Assembly (NCBI RefSeq): GCF_020921035.1
Contig: NC_063158.1
Span: forward strand, 5,438,001-5,502,000
DNA length: 64,000 nucleotides
Direction: 5' to 3'
Origin: Rhodamnia argentea
Lineage: Eukaryota; Streptophyta; Magnoliopsida; Myrtales; Myrtaceae
Shown here piece after piece: positions 1-11,411 of this stretch. Both the position numbers and the translations under genes were made by a program. Every line of letters begins with the position of its first letter. The stretch's first letter is position 1. The notes beneath the pieces were generated by a model. The model made no database searches, was not told the origin of the DNA, and saw only the letters and a program-made list of their open reading frames with translations.

Positions 1-3000
1 AACCCCCAAGTGCTTTATGACAAAAGGTGGAGGCCCCTGACTCGCAAACTACATGTCTCGACTACAATCCTCAGTCCCTACAGGTACATTCTCTGGCACA
101 ACTTCGAAGCTCTCTTTTGCGCCTCTGTGCTTTGTGAGTGTAGTATGCTTCTTTTGCTGAGATAGTTTTTATTTGGAGTTAAATATCGCATTGTCGCAGT
201 TTTCGGCTGCTCAAGTTTGCTTCTCTTTTGAATCATGAACTGAAATCTTTCACTAGGTGATGTTCCGAGATATATGGTCATGTTAACAAAGGAAATGAAA
301 GCATTTGTGCTCTAGCACTTTGACAAAATAGGTGGTAGCACTTATTGTTATTGGTGAATCGATGAGATGCTTTTTGGATCACATAATTTGTACAAATGAA
401 CCTATAGATCTTTAGTATTATGTCTGTGATTCTCTGTTAAGATTTTCTTTCTGGCAGAGCGATTCGTAGTCCAGCTTGTTGCTGCTTCTCAAGTCATTAG
501 TTTCATAGATTTGGATTAATTTTCTTACATGACTATGGTGATAAGTATATATCTGATTGATTTTCACCATGGTTGACATGCCATGTCGCTCCAATGGACC
601 ATATTTTTCTTCAAAGTTTAGAAGACCTTAATCTATGCTTTAGGGCCTTCTTTTTGCGGCCGAGTTGGCGAACGTTCTCATCAGCCTATTGTAACATCTA
701 TTCTTTCAGGCTCTTAATTTTCGTCAGAATTGTTGCTCTGACACTACTTTTGGCATGGCGGATTAAGCATCCTAATGAAGATGCGATGTGGTTGTGGGCA
801 ATGTCTGTGGTTTGCGAGATATGGTTTGGATTCTCATGGCTACTTGACCAACTTCCAAAACTCTGTCCTATTAATCGCTCTTCTGACCTTGATGCCCTGA
901 AAATGAAGTTTGAAACTCCTACTCCTACCAACCCTACTGGAAAATCTGATCTCCCGGGTATCGATATCTTTGTCTCCACCGCTGATCCGGAGAAAGAACC
1001 GCCTCTTGTCACTGCAAACACCATTCTGTCAATATTAGCAGCTGACTATCCCGTTGAGAAGCTCGCATGTTATGTGTCTGATGATGGAGGTGCACTCTTA
1101 ACCTTCGAGGCAATGGCGGAAGCTGCAAGTTTTGCCAATATGTGGGTGCCATTTTGCCGTAAGCATGGAATTGAACCCAGGAATCCAGAATCTTACTTCA
1201 ACCTAAAGAGAGATCCCTACAAAAACAAGGTCCGACAGGATTTTGTTAAGGACCGTAGGCGGGTTAAGCGTGAGTATGATGAATTTAAGGTTCGGATCAA
1301 TGGCCTTTCCAATTCGATACGACGACGTTCTGATGCGTACAATGCTTGTGAGGAGTTAAAAGCTGCGAAGCTGCAGAACAAAAACGAATCTGGTGAAGGA
1401 GTGGAGAGTTTGAAGATTCCTAAAGCTACTTGGATGGCTGATGGAACCCACTGGCCCGGCACCTGGACTGTTCCCACGGCTGAACACTCACGGGGTGATC
1501 ATGCAAGCATCATACAGGTATGACTTGACTAATAAAAGGATTCCAAGGGCTTAAGATCGATGAATTCACAATTTTAACTGTACGAATTGCAGGTAATGCT
1601 GAAACCTCCAAGTGATGAACCATTGAGAGGTACTGAATCAACATCACCTATCGATCTAACTGAAGTGGACATTCGTCTTCCTATGCTGGTCTATATATCT
1701 CGTGAAAAGCGTCCTGGTTATGATCACAACAAGAAAGCCGGTGCTATGAATGCACTTGTTCGAGCCTCGGCCATTATGTCTAATGGCCCCTTCATCCTAA
1801 ACCTTGACTGTGACCATTATATATACAATTCCCAAGCAATGAGAGAAGGCATGTGTTTCATGATGGACCGAGGCGGAGATCGCATCTGTTATGTCCAGTT
1901 CCCACAGAGGTTTGAAGGAATAGACCCATCTGATCGCTATGCCAATCACAACACCGTCTTTTTTGATGTCAACATGCGGGCTCTTGACGGTTTACAAGGT
2001 CCGGTTTATGTTGGAACTGGATGCCTCTTTCGTCGGACTGCTCTATATGGCTTTGACCCTCCTCGAGTCAAAGAACGTGGGGGCTGCTTTAGACAGATCT
2101 TCAAGCGACATCGATCGTCTGCTGTGGTTGCTTCTACTCCTGAAATTTCCCTCGTCGAAAATCACTTTCTTGGTATGGGAGATTCTGGCCAGGAAGAAGT
2201 GAATCTTCTCCCTAGTAAGTTTGGAAATTCAGTCCTCTTTGTTGAATCTATTCGCATAGCTGAATTTCAAGGTCGGCCGCTCGCTGATGACCCATCAGTG
2301 AAAAACGGGCGGCCGCCTGGTGCTCTTGCTATTCCTCGGCAGCTTCTCGATGCACCGACTGTTGCTGAGGCAATCAGTGTCATCTCATGCTGGTATGAAG
2401 ATAAAACTGAATGGGGGCAACGAATTGGTTGGATATATGGGTCTGTCACAGAAGATGTGGTCACAGGGTATAGAATGCATAACCGAGGATGGAGATCTAT
2501 TTATTGTGTTACCAAGAGGGATGCTTTCCGTGGGACTGCACCTATTAATCTCACCGATCGGCTCCATCAGGTTCTTCGATGGGCCACCGGCTCTGTGGAG
2601 ATCTTCTTCTCTCGTAACAATGCGCTTCTAGCCAGCAGAAGGATGAAGTTTTTGCAAAGGATTGCTTATTTGAACGTCGGAATATACCCATTCACTTCCA
2701 TTTTCCTAGTTGTCTATTGCTTTCTTCCAGCATTGTCCCTCTTCTCTGGTCAGTTCATTGTTCAGTCCCTTGATGTTGCTTTTCTGACTTATCTTCTAGC
2801 AATTACTGTAACCCTCTGCATCCTGGCAATGCTCGAGATCAAATGGTCCGGGATCGAATTGGAAGAATGGTGGCGAAACGAACAATTCTGGTTGATCGGA
2901 GGGACAAGTGCTCATCTTGCTGCCGTGATACAAGGATTGTTGAAGGTGATAGCTGGGATCGAGATCTCCTTCACCCTGACGTCGAAATCAGCCGGCGATG

Positions 3001-3350
3001 AGAACGACGATGACTTCGCGGAGCTCTACTTATTCAAATGGACGTCGCTGATGATACTTCCGATCACCATCATGATGACCAACTTGATCGCGATTGCGGT
3101 GGCGGTCTGCCGGACGATATACAGCGTCATACCTCAGTGGAGCCGACTGATGGGAGGGGTGTTCTTCAGCTTCTGGGTCCTCGCTCATCTCTATCCTTTC
3201 GCCAAGGGGCTGATGGGGAAGCGAGGGAGGACGCCGACGGTCGTGTATGTCTGGTCAGGCCTCATAGCCATTACCATTTCCCTCCTCTGGGTGTCGATCA
3301 AACCTCCGGCAGGTAACAATCAAATTGGAGGACCCTTTCAGCTGTGGTAG
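1..3350 (+). CDS. CSLD: Cellulose synthase-like D (CSLD) glycosyltransferase, 5' end outside window
   Basis: Family-2 processive glycan synthase of the CSLD group, which acts in Golgi or plasma membrane and is linked in the family to tip growth and cell-plate wall synthesis. Exons are 1..83, 710..1517 and 1593..3350. The first exon reads in frame from base 1 ([17 protein letters not shown]) and joins through a split Arg codon to [10 protein letters not shown]. The introns (84..709 and 1518..1592) are GT-AG. The 882 residues present hold VSDDGG (about nt 1075), the DxD motif DCDHY (about 1805), TED (about 2450) and QVLRW (2569-2583), so all catalytic motifs are intact. The C-terminal third has the usual group of membrane helices and ends IGGPFQLW. 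CSLDs are about 1,100-1,150 residues, so about 260 N-terminal residues lie upstream of the window. The [10 protein letters not shown] and [13 protein letters not shown] blocks favour the CSLD1/2/3/4 types over CSLD5, but the exact orthologue is not settled. Confidence 0.95.
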
Positions 3351-3883
3351 TAGTTCGAGTGACGATGCTACATGGAAGTTACTTGGTGTAGTTATTCTTA
3401 CTTAGGATTTCGAACTTTTAAGTCGGTCTTTATAGAGGTTTCCAGCATTCATATTAGTAGCCATGTCCATTTCACGCTTTCACGTTGCAATATGTTGCTC
3501 TTTGCTTGATTGAAATAGCATAGGGGAAATTCCTAAGCGGAGAAAAAGCACAGAACCAACATCGCCAATGGAATCTATTACATGTGCCCCTGCAGACGGA
3601 CACCTTCAAAATGTCGCCCCGACACTCTTTCCGCTGTTTTCGAAGTTTACGAGATAGATATCAAACCGAATCGTTAGGATCGAACACTCCAATTGGAACA
3701 TATTCCCTTCAAGTAGAGGAAAATCAAAATCTGTATAGAAAATTGATCAAGGCTAACGTACTCATATCCACACAAAGAATGAAAAGAATATATTCACGGA
3801 TCTCCAAACTATATCGCTCCCTCAATTATTTCAACAAAAAACTTTCAAAAAGAAAGGGAAGCCATTTACATGTGTATGGCCCA
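3351..3883. other. Convergent 3' spacer between CSLD and XTH genes
   Basis: This stretch must hold the 3' UTRs of both converging genes. A 119-codon open frame at 3584-3943 runs into the antisense side of the XTH last exon and shows no recognisable domain, so I do not call it a gene. Confidence 0.6.
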
Positions 3884-5941
3884 TCACATAGAGGCCTGAT
3901 TATCCGAGGCCGACTTGACCGGGATCCGCTCCCTCCGCCTTGACCGGCGCTTGTGGCTGCCGCCGAACTTGAGCCTCCCTGTGTCCTTGAACCGCGCCTT
4001 CTCCGATGGGATGATCACACACTCAGGCGGCGGGACTGGGTACCGGAGCGTGTCGTAGCAGTAGGAGTAGTACATGTACCGCTCGCGGAACCAGCGCATG
4101 GTACGGCGCTGGGCCGGCGTGACGGTGGCGAAGCCCCTAGCCTCGAGCTGGGTATCCTTCTCCCGGCAGCCCTCGGCCGGGGATTCCCGGATCGGGTCGG
4201 CCGAGCAGCCCTCGAGGACAAGGTCCTTGAACTCGGACACGAACGGCGCGTACTTGTAGTTGACTTTGTATCGGCCACCGGAGGTCGCCCAGTCGGAGGC
4301 GTCCCAAATGGTGGCATAGAGGGACATGGGCTTCGATGGGAAGTCACCACCCATTGCCTCACTTCTCACTATCTCCCTAATGGGCACTTCATCCACATAA
4401 AATCTGTGAAAATAGAGAAAAATCACACCAAAATTTACTACTAATGACGATTAGCCAAAATAATTACATGAGTAGGGAAGATGGCGTGTTATCTTTGGCG
4501 TGAAACCTAGAATGGTGCATAAACAAAAGCATGAACATTCTCTAAAGTAGGCAAGGGAAATATCTGATTGTGGAAAAATTTCGGGCGCGGCGCAGAAAAG
4601 TTAGGCAGCAAGTTCTGTCAATGGAATTTATGGGAAAACTGTGAGAGGGACTTTCTCTAAAGTAGCCTAAGCTACGAGATGAATTAGTTCTTGTGGCCCA
4701 TCTCTCCTTAATGGTCAAAATTCCATCTTTTTCACTGCCATGAAAACTTGAGCACGGTCCTTTGAAAAACACAGTGCTTTTCCCATTTTCTGACAGAACC
4801 TCAAACGTTGAAACAGCTTCGCTGTTTTCCCGATTTGAGCCGCCAAGAGAGAGAGAAAGAGAAAAAAGAACATTCTTGTTTCTTTCGGAAGGACGTAGGC
4901 GAGAGACTCACATGATCTTGTTGGAGGTCCAAAGGATGCTGTAACGATGGTGTTCCTCCGTGGGATCGAACCAGAGCGTGTATCTCTCTTCCCTCCCGCG
5001 GGACGTGCTTCCGTTCCCGTAGACGTTGGTCTGAAACCTCCACGGCTTGCCCCTTATGTTGCCCAGAAACTCTATGTCCAGCTCGTCGTGCGTCTTCTCG
5101 AATACGTCGCCGTTCGACGTCTGCACGCCCACAAGCGCGATCAATCAATCAAACACGTAAAGCGCGAGCGCGTGTCGTAATCAAGAAGGTGTGGATTAGC
5201 AGAACCCCCGGGTTGGTAATTGAGCCTGATTAATTTCCTTATTAATTGCCTGATTAATGGCGGAGATAATTCAGAGAAACAGGAGATTTATTTCCATCTT
5301 CGATGACGCGCTTCCGTTGATTTCGTGCATTCGGAAAGACGCGCTTCTGAACTTTCGTTCCTCCGTCCCTCCCCGAATTCCGGATTCATCCCCGGAAAAG
5401 TAGATGGTTAAAGATGGAGATGATTGAGGAAAACTTACGTAAAAGGCGACCACGACGCCGGCGGTGTAGTCCGACGGCAGCTTGATCATGGCGCTGAAGA
5501 ATCCGTGTTGATACATATCGGAAGAAATGAACCCGGCTCCTGTGAACATTAAAAAGAAAAAAACCAAAAGAAAAGGGAAGAAGACGATGAGATTGATTAT
5601 TATTATTATAGGCAAAGTCAACGAGATCATCGGACGATCATGCAAATAATTTAACCCGTATGACGATGCGCATGTCGCATGCGCGCTTAGAGATACGCAC
5701 CGGTGAAGCGGTCGAGGAGGATGCGAACGCCGTCGCCGGCGGGGGAGCGGACGAGGTTGCCGTCGCCGAAGAGATGCCGGCAGCCCTCGTCGAAGGAGAT
5801 GGGGGAGACGTCGAAGGCGGCGTCGGACGTGGCGGCGAAGCAGAAGAAGAGGAAGAAGACGGCGATGGAGAGGAGAGAGAGAGCGAGAGGAGAAGGTGGT
5901 GTGTAGAGAGAGAAACGACGGGGAGGATGATGACGATCCAT
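3884..5941 (-). CDS. XTH30-like: Xyloglucan endotransglucosylase/hydrolase, XTH30-like (group III)
   Basis: GH16 enzyme that cuts and religates or hydrolyses xyloglucan in the cell wall. Four exons on the minus strand: 5941..5701, 5539..5439, 5120..4912 and 4403..3884, with GT-AG introns, giving 356 residues. The N-terminus has a basic stretch and a long hydrophobic run (LALSLLSIAVFFLFFCFAA), a signal peptide for secretion. The catalytic block HDELDIEFLG, spelling the ExDxE triad, is in exon 3, followed by a sequon in YGNGST. Exon 4 carries KPMSLYATIWDASDWATSGG and the XET C-terminal domain (RYMYYSYCYDTLRY..PPECV), ending in the FGGSHK plus basic tail typical of XTH30-type proteins. The start is the ATG at 5941-5939; upstream codons in the same frame belong to the leader. 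A TATA-like box lies about 100 bp upstream. The triad is complete, so the enzyme looks functional. Group III members may act mainly as transglucosylases or hydrolases; sequence alone does not decide. Confidence 0.95.
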
Positions 5942-5980
5942 GGCCTTTTTGTCTTTGAATCTCTTCTTTAGTTTCCTTCC

Positions 5981-6002
5981 TTCTCTCTCTCTCTCTCTCT
6001 CC
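5981..6002. repeat. (CT)n microsatellite in XTH leader
   Basis: Pure TC dinucleotide tract. It reads as (GA)n on the XTH sense strand, between the TATA-like box and the start codon, and so lies in the 5' UTR. Confidence 0.9.
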
Positions 6003-6037
6003 ACTGCCTTTGCTTTCGATTGAAGCATTTGGTTGGG

Positions 6038-6045
6038 TTTATATA
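6038..6045 (-). promoter_or_regulatory. TATA-like box of the XTH gene
   Basis: Reads TATATAAA on the minus strand, about 100 bp before the XTH start codon. That spacing leaves a leader of about 65-75 nt. Called on motif and position only. Confidence 0.55.
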
Positions 6046-6320
6046 CGAAAGCAACGCCATGCCGGCGCGTACATCTGGACTTTTCGATCAAAGGATGGCG
6101 GAATTGAATTGAATTGAATTTAGGCAGGTAAGGTAGGGTTTGGAACCGTCGCCATGACGAAAATGCCCTTGATTAGTGTTGAGATGTGTTCATGCTCCCC
6201 TGCGAAAGGAAAGCACGTGTGTCCCGCTCAAGGGGGCGCCTTCTAGACACCATAGGGCTTTTATAATTTAAGCCTGTAATTTTTTATTAGTAGTTTGTGC
6301 TTGGATTCATGAATAGTTAT

Positions 6321-6528
6321 CGCTATATATATAGCACTCCATATCTTTCGTTACATTTTTCAATTACAATTGAAAAAGAATATATATATGTCTGTTGATC
6401 TACGTCCGAATCTACCTCATGTTATTACTATCCCAATAAGCAGCTAAGGTGCGTGTGTGTATATATATATTCTTTTTCAATTGTAATTGAGTGATGTAAC
6501 GGGAGATACGGAGTGCTAATTATAGTGA
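6321..6528. mobile_element. Hairpin MITE (TIR non-autonomous element)
   Basis: Two arms of about 68 bp are inverted copies: left 6321-6388 and right 6461-6528. The left arm contains TAGCACTCC, GTTACAT and CAATTACAATTGAAAAAGAA; the right arm reads back as the same words with a few mismatches. The loop is about 70 bp. The size and near-full foldback fit a MITE. The ends blend into TA repeats, so the target duplication and superfamily cannot be fixed. Confidence 0.75.
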
Positions 6529-7200
6529 AATCTTTCGCTTGAGGTGGCCTAGTTTAAGGGTGAATCAAGATAAAATCACGTGTCTCGATTTCTCTTTCTC
6601 GCTTTACGTTTTATTTCGACTTAAGATTATGCGCCGAATCTTAACGATTAGTTAGCGCTAATCAAGAGTTCATTTCAATCGCCCCAATTAATCGTGCTCT
6701 AATCACGGTCGATGGAAACAGCAGAGCTCGTGGCAAGTCTCATTATTTCAAGCTTCGCACGACAGATGAACCTATTTGATTGCACGAGAACTTATCCGAA
6801 ATAGTGTTATACTCTCTTTTTTTTTTCCCCTCTCTCTCTCTCTCCAATACCTTTTTTTTTTCCTAAAAAATTCTGCATGATGGGTTCGTATCCACCGAAG
6901 ATGCCAAGTTGGAAACACTAGAATAAGCAGAAGGATTTGGAGCTGCCAATGTCATGCGCAGTTCGCCAGCCAACAATGGGTTCATGAGCTAGGGTTTCTG
7001 CCGTTTCATGGAGACGAACAGTGACCGTGGATTGTCATGTAGGGGAATGGCAACTGGCATTTATTAAAGACATAAACCTCAATCATGCCCGAGTTTCTTA
7101 GTCTAAATTCTTGCGTCCATGTGATTGGCGGCTTCACGAGAAGTTTGCTGTACCAGAAATCGGTTGCACCAGCTTCTTAATTAATTTGTTTACTGTTCTT

Positions 7201-7220
7201 GTTTGTTTGTTTGTTTGTTT
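7201..7220. repeat. (GTTT)n microsatellite
   Basis: Five perfect GTTT units in non-coding spacer. Confidence 0.9.
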
Positions 7221-8517
7221 ATTTAATTCGCATGTTAATTAGAGAATTAGTTCATCATCCTTCACGAGAGGACACGGGCTAAGGATTTGTCTATGGACTG
7301 CAACTTGTCCTCATGCAAGCATGACCATGCCCCTTTCTTTTTTTTTAATTAAGGTTTTTGCTACGTGAATCATTGCCTAACCCTCCCTATCATCTCGTGC
7401 CCCCATGTGTATCAGAATCGTTTCCTGGGATAGGAACTGATGAGTCACTTCTCTTCGGTTCTTATCTATATTTTGATCCAAAAGAGGGGGGGCAAAAGGG
7501 GAAAGAAGATGATCAGTCTTTGATGGACACTAAATCCTTGTTTCTAATCAACAAACATGCAGAAACGTGTTCAAAAGGACCAGAAACTTTAATCACCGAT
7601 CTGACGATATATCACACTTGGAACGTACCGTATTAGCGGCATATTAGATGTCGCCTTTGCAGTCTTGAGAGTTTTGTCACTTCGATCGCGCGTTGAAGAA
7701 TGGAGTGGAGTTCATCGTCTCTTTTTTCTCTCTGTATTCTATGTCAATACTCAAAAACCGACCGACAGAGAGGATAAGAACTAATGACGTTTTATTAACG
7801 TGATATTTTCACATTCAAAATTGATGATCACTGACTTGGCAGTTATCTCTAGAGAGAGGGGAAGTGGTTGTCTACGTGGGCGGACCACCGTAACCCCAAT
7901 GAAACCCAACAAGCTAGAATACACAAAAGTCATTTTTGACAAGTAATAGTAATTACAGTTTAACTTCCCTCTTTACTTCTCTAAGCCTGATCCGAACTTG
8001 GATTCTTGCCAAACCCAACAAAGGGGAAAAAGACAAAAATGGGCTCGGAGAAAAAGAATCGTCCAGTCCTCCATCGAGCCGAAGACTTTTCATGGTGAAG
8101 AGTGAATCGCTATAAACATTGTGTACATGTACTTTTATTTTGTAATTGCTTGCATGAAAATGGCGTCATACTCAACAAAATGTGTGCACAAACGCATGCG
8201 ATCATTGGGACTCGGGCGTCTAGAAAAATTCGAGCTTTTACACTGCGATAAGAGATTGATCGAAAATGGATCCAGGGTTGACGATGGTAATGAGCAATCT
8301 AGCTTGCAATGCAAGTCAGTGGTCTAAAAAGTCCAGCCAGGTCGGATCGAACCAAACACCATCCATCCACCGTTGGAGAATCAGTCAATACCCTGCGGAT
8401 CTTAGAGCAAGATCCTTAAGCAGGTTCAGTGATAATATTGGCCAATGGAGGAGGAGGTCAAGACACCAAGTGTTCTGTATTTTAAGCATGCATCAACTGT
8501 CGAGTGCGACTCTGGTT

Positions 8518-8520
<3 letters not shown>

Positions 8521-8551
<31 letters not shown>
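8521..8551. repeat. (GA)n microsatellite
   Basis: About fifteen GA units in intergenic DNA. Confidence 0.95.
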
Positions 8552-8553
<2 letters not shown>

Positions 8554-9119
8554 GCCGTGTAATCTCTCTTTCCCTCTCCAGGTTTGACCAAGATTAAGAA
8601 TTAAAGGGTGTTTGAATTGAACTTGTGAATGATGACGAGCTTGGCTCGGAATAAAAATCAAGAATTTGGTAGAGACAGGTGGCGGTAGGTGGCCGCTTGC
8701 GTCCAGAAAGGAATGTAAATTATTTAGAGAGGTTAGAGGCGTGTGGCCACAAGTTTTGTAATTGCGAGGGGGATGCGAGGGTATTAAGGGAAATTCGAAA
8801 TCGCTGAGTACTCTCGGGGGGGTTGTTTTGTGCTGATGGTCGGAGCCCCGGGTCCAACGACGGCGGGTTTACCGACACGTGGTCGTCGCCGCGACCTCTT
8901 CTTTGATCTTGACATTCATGTCCGAAGGACCAACGAAATGCTTTTCCCTTTTTTGGGGCATTAACAAAAAGGCAAAAAGCTCATTTTTGCTTTTCCGTTA
9001 AAACGAAAAATAATATTGAATTTTCAGGAAGCTTCTTTATGCTAATCCACGTGTCAATGTTCACACGTTATGGAAGTTTCGAATGTCTCGAGTTAATGAA
9101 ATATCAAAACGAGTGAAAT

Positions 9120-9540
9120 TTGAAAGTTTCATTGTATGAACCGACGAAAATCACCAAAAATCTTAGACTATGGATATTATGACGCATTTATTTCAAACTT
9201 TTTTTTGTGACATCAAAATCTACAAACTTATACTTATATGACACATTGTCCCTAAATTTGTACCAAGATGACGCATTTGTCTCAAATTTTTTCTTGTACT
9301 ACAAAAAAAAAAACCTAAACTCTTATCCGTGTGACAAATTTATCGCGAAATTTGAGGTAATTTTGTCACATGCTGAAATTTTTGAGATTTTTTGTATCAC
9401 AAAAAAATAATTTGGGATAAATATGTCACAATGAGCATAGTTTATGATTTTTAATGTTACAATAAAAAAAAATTGAGATAAATGTGTCATAACGGAACTT
9501 TTGGATTTTTGGAAGCTTTTTCTTTGTACGAAAAGTAAAA
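9120..9540. repeat. Degenerate tandem repeat with TGTCAC / AATTTGAGATAAAT words
   Basis: Words such as TGACGCATTT, TGTCACA and AAATTTGAGATTTTT recur every 55-75 bp. The pattern resembles the tandem blocks at 33.84-34.01 kb and 48.06-48.44 kb, which suggests an old copy of the same dispersed minisatellite. No coding potential. Confidence 0.5.
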
Positions 9541-9599
9541 GTCAATCCAAATAACATATAAAAATAAATAAATAAAATGAATAATTAAATAAGTATCTA

Positions 9600-10960
9600 T
9601 AGCTAATTTGAACGAGAGTTGGTAATAATATTATATGGCTATTAAACTGGGGAAATTTGATAACTCAATCATATTGACATTGATTATCTAATGTAAGAGC
9701 GATTAACCTTTAAACGTAAGTAGTCCACACAAATAAAAGTTATCGAGTGTTAAAAAAGTTGGCAATTTTACAGATAACCAAAAAGACATTGGTAAGTTTC
9801 TTCACCAAGAGTTGGTAACTAAGTTGAAGGAAAAATTTGGACCAAAAAAAAAAAAAAGTTGAAGGAAAATTGATCAGTTACTTAAATTAATGCTATCAAT
9901 ATAACACAAGAGACGGTACGCTTAAAATGCTGAAAAACTTCGCAGATGAAAATCTTGTAAGTTATATTTCTATTTTGGCCAAACTAGTAAGTTATATGAG
10001 GAGTTGGTAATTAAGAAACAACTAAATATATGATAGTAAATAACTCAAACAAAAGCCGGTAACCGATTAAGGTTAGTTTAAAAATTTTGGTAAGTTATGC
10101 AGGTAAATGTTCGCAATTTATATCATTATAGAATATGGTAATTTACAAAGAAGTAAATAGAGGTTAATAACTTAAAATTTGTTGGTAATTAAATCGGAGA
10201 AAAGTAGCTAGGTCGTTTAAATTTAGGTTGGTACTAAAATATAAGAGTTGGTGAACTGAAAATATTGATAAGTTGGACAAATAAAAATTAGCAAGTTATT
10301 AAAAAAGCTATCAACTTACAAACAACCATGTGAATGTTGATAATGAACTTAAATGATAATTTGTAATTTAAAATCACATGATATCTAAATCAGAGAAAAT
10401 TGATAGGTTACCAAAATTATCTATAATCCGGTATAAGAGTTGGAAACTTTATATATTGATTAATTACAAAAACGACGATTAGTATGACTTTAGGAAGTAG
10501 GAAATTAACAGCTAACCAAATAGATGTTGATGAGCAATTCAAATAAAATTTGGTATGGTAAAATTGATAAGTAATTAAGTCGTGCGAAAGTTGCTAAGTC
10601 ACTTGAATGGAAATTGATAATTCGATATAAAAGTTGATAAACTTATAAATGTAGTAAGATAGCCATATAAAAGGCAGCCAAATATTGGAAAAGTCGATAG
10701 CTCTTTTAACCGCCGCTTAATCTCTCAACATGCTCAAGAACCGAGAGCCGTTCAATTAAGAGTTAATATCTTAATAGGTAACTAAATAACAAAATGTTTG
10801 TAAGTCAATTATTGATAATATGATCTAAGAAGAGTTGGTACGCAAAAATTAATGGTAGGTTTCGCAAGGGACAATTAATAAGTTAAACAACCAAAACACA
10901 TCGATAATTTCTTATAAAAGTTAACAACTTACTAACAAGTAACTGGTATAATCTATTAGC
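9600..10960. repeat. Degenerate satellite array, TTGGTAA-rich, unit about 180-200 bp (copy A)
   Basis: The phrase GAGTTGGTAA and variants recur throughout, with higher-order blocks (AACTTAAAATTTGTTGGTAA..AATCGGAGAAAAG) reappearing near 10170, 10350 and 10535. Units are strongly diverged. The same block order is seen at 45.6-47.12 kb. No open frame of note; AT content is very high. Confidence 0.65.
9821..9871 (+). mobile_element. Micro-retroposon: stub + poly(A) with direct repeats
   Basis: The word AAGTTGAAGGAAAA(A)TT occurs twice, flanking only TGGACC followed by an A-run of about 13. A target-site duplication plus poly(A) is the mark of target-primed reverse transcription; almost nothing of the source element remains. 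It sits inside the satellite array. Confidence 0.6.
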
Positions 10961-11411
10961 CGCCACTTTTTTTTTCCTAGCACAATTTGAAATTTAACGA
11001 ATTAGTGCGGAAACTTACCAATTACATACAGATGTTTTTGCTATGTCAGTATCGAATGATTGGATTTTATCCCGACGATAGAAGTTCGAGATTTTTACTA
11101 AATTTCGTCGAAAAACTCAATGTAATCTAAGATCGATTTAAAAGTGGTGTGGAGATTTATACCGTAAGTAACTCCTGGTCGCTTGCATTATATATGAATA
11201 ATATACTTAACATTATTAGGAAAAAATGGTAATTACATTTAATGGAATTTTTTTAATTAATTAACTTCACGAAATTGGTTGGAAAAAAAAAAAAAGGTAG
11301 AAAGACAAAGCAAACTGCTGCTGAACCCCTGAAATGCCGAAAACCCTCGGCTCCTCCTCGTCTCTCTCAGTCTCTCCTCTCCCGTCTGCTTCACGCTCGG
11401 AAGCACCGAAA
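10961..11411. other. Spacer and leader upstream of the J-protein gene
   Basis: AT-rich DNA up to about 11280, then a C/T-rich leader. I see no distinct promoter box I would defend. Confidence 0.5.

Larger units (their letters stand above)
6046..9119. other. Intergenic region without a supported gene
   Basis: AT-rich spacer holding one hairpin MITE, a (GTTT)n and a (GA)n tract. Open frames at 7358-7636, 8121-8327 and 8266-8562 are short, overlap each other or simple repeats, and match no family I know. The part next to 6046 is presumably the XTH promoter. Confidence 0.6.

Noticed and set aside
3584-3943. 119-codon open frame in the CSLD-XTH spacer
   Set aside because: Its end overlaps the XTH last exon on the opposite strand and it resembles no family.
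7358-7636. 92-codon open frame
   Set aside because: No recognisable domain, no codon bias and no neighbours that support it.
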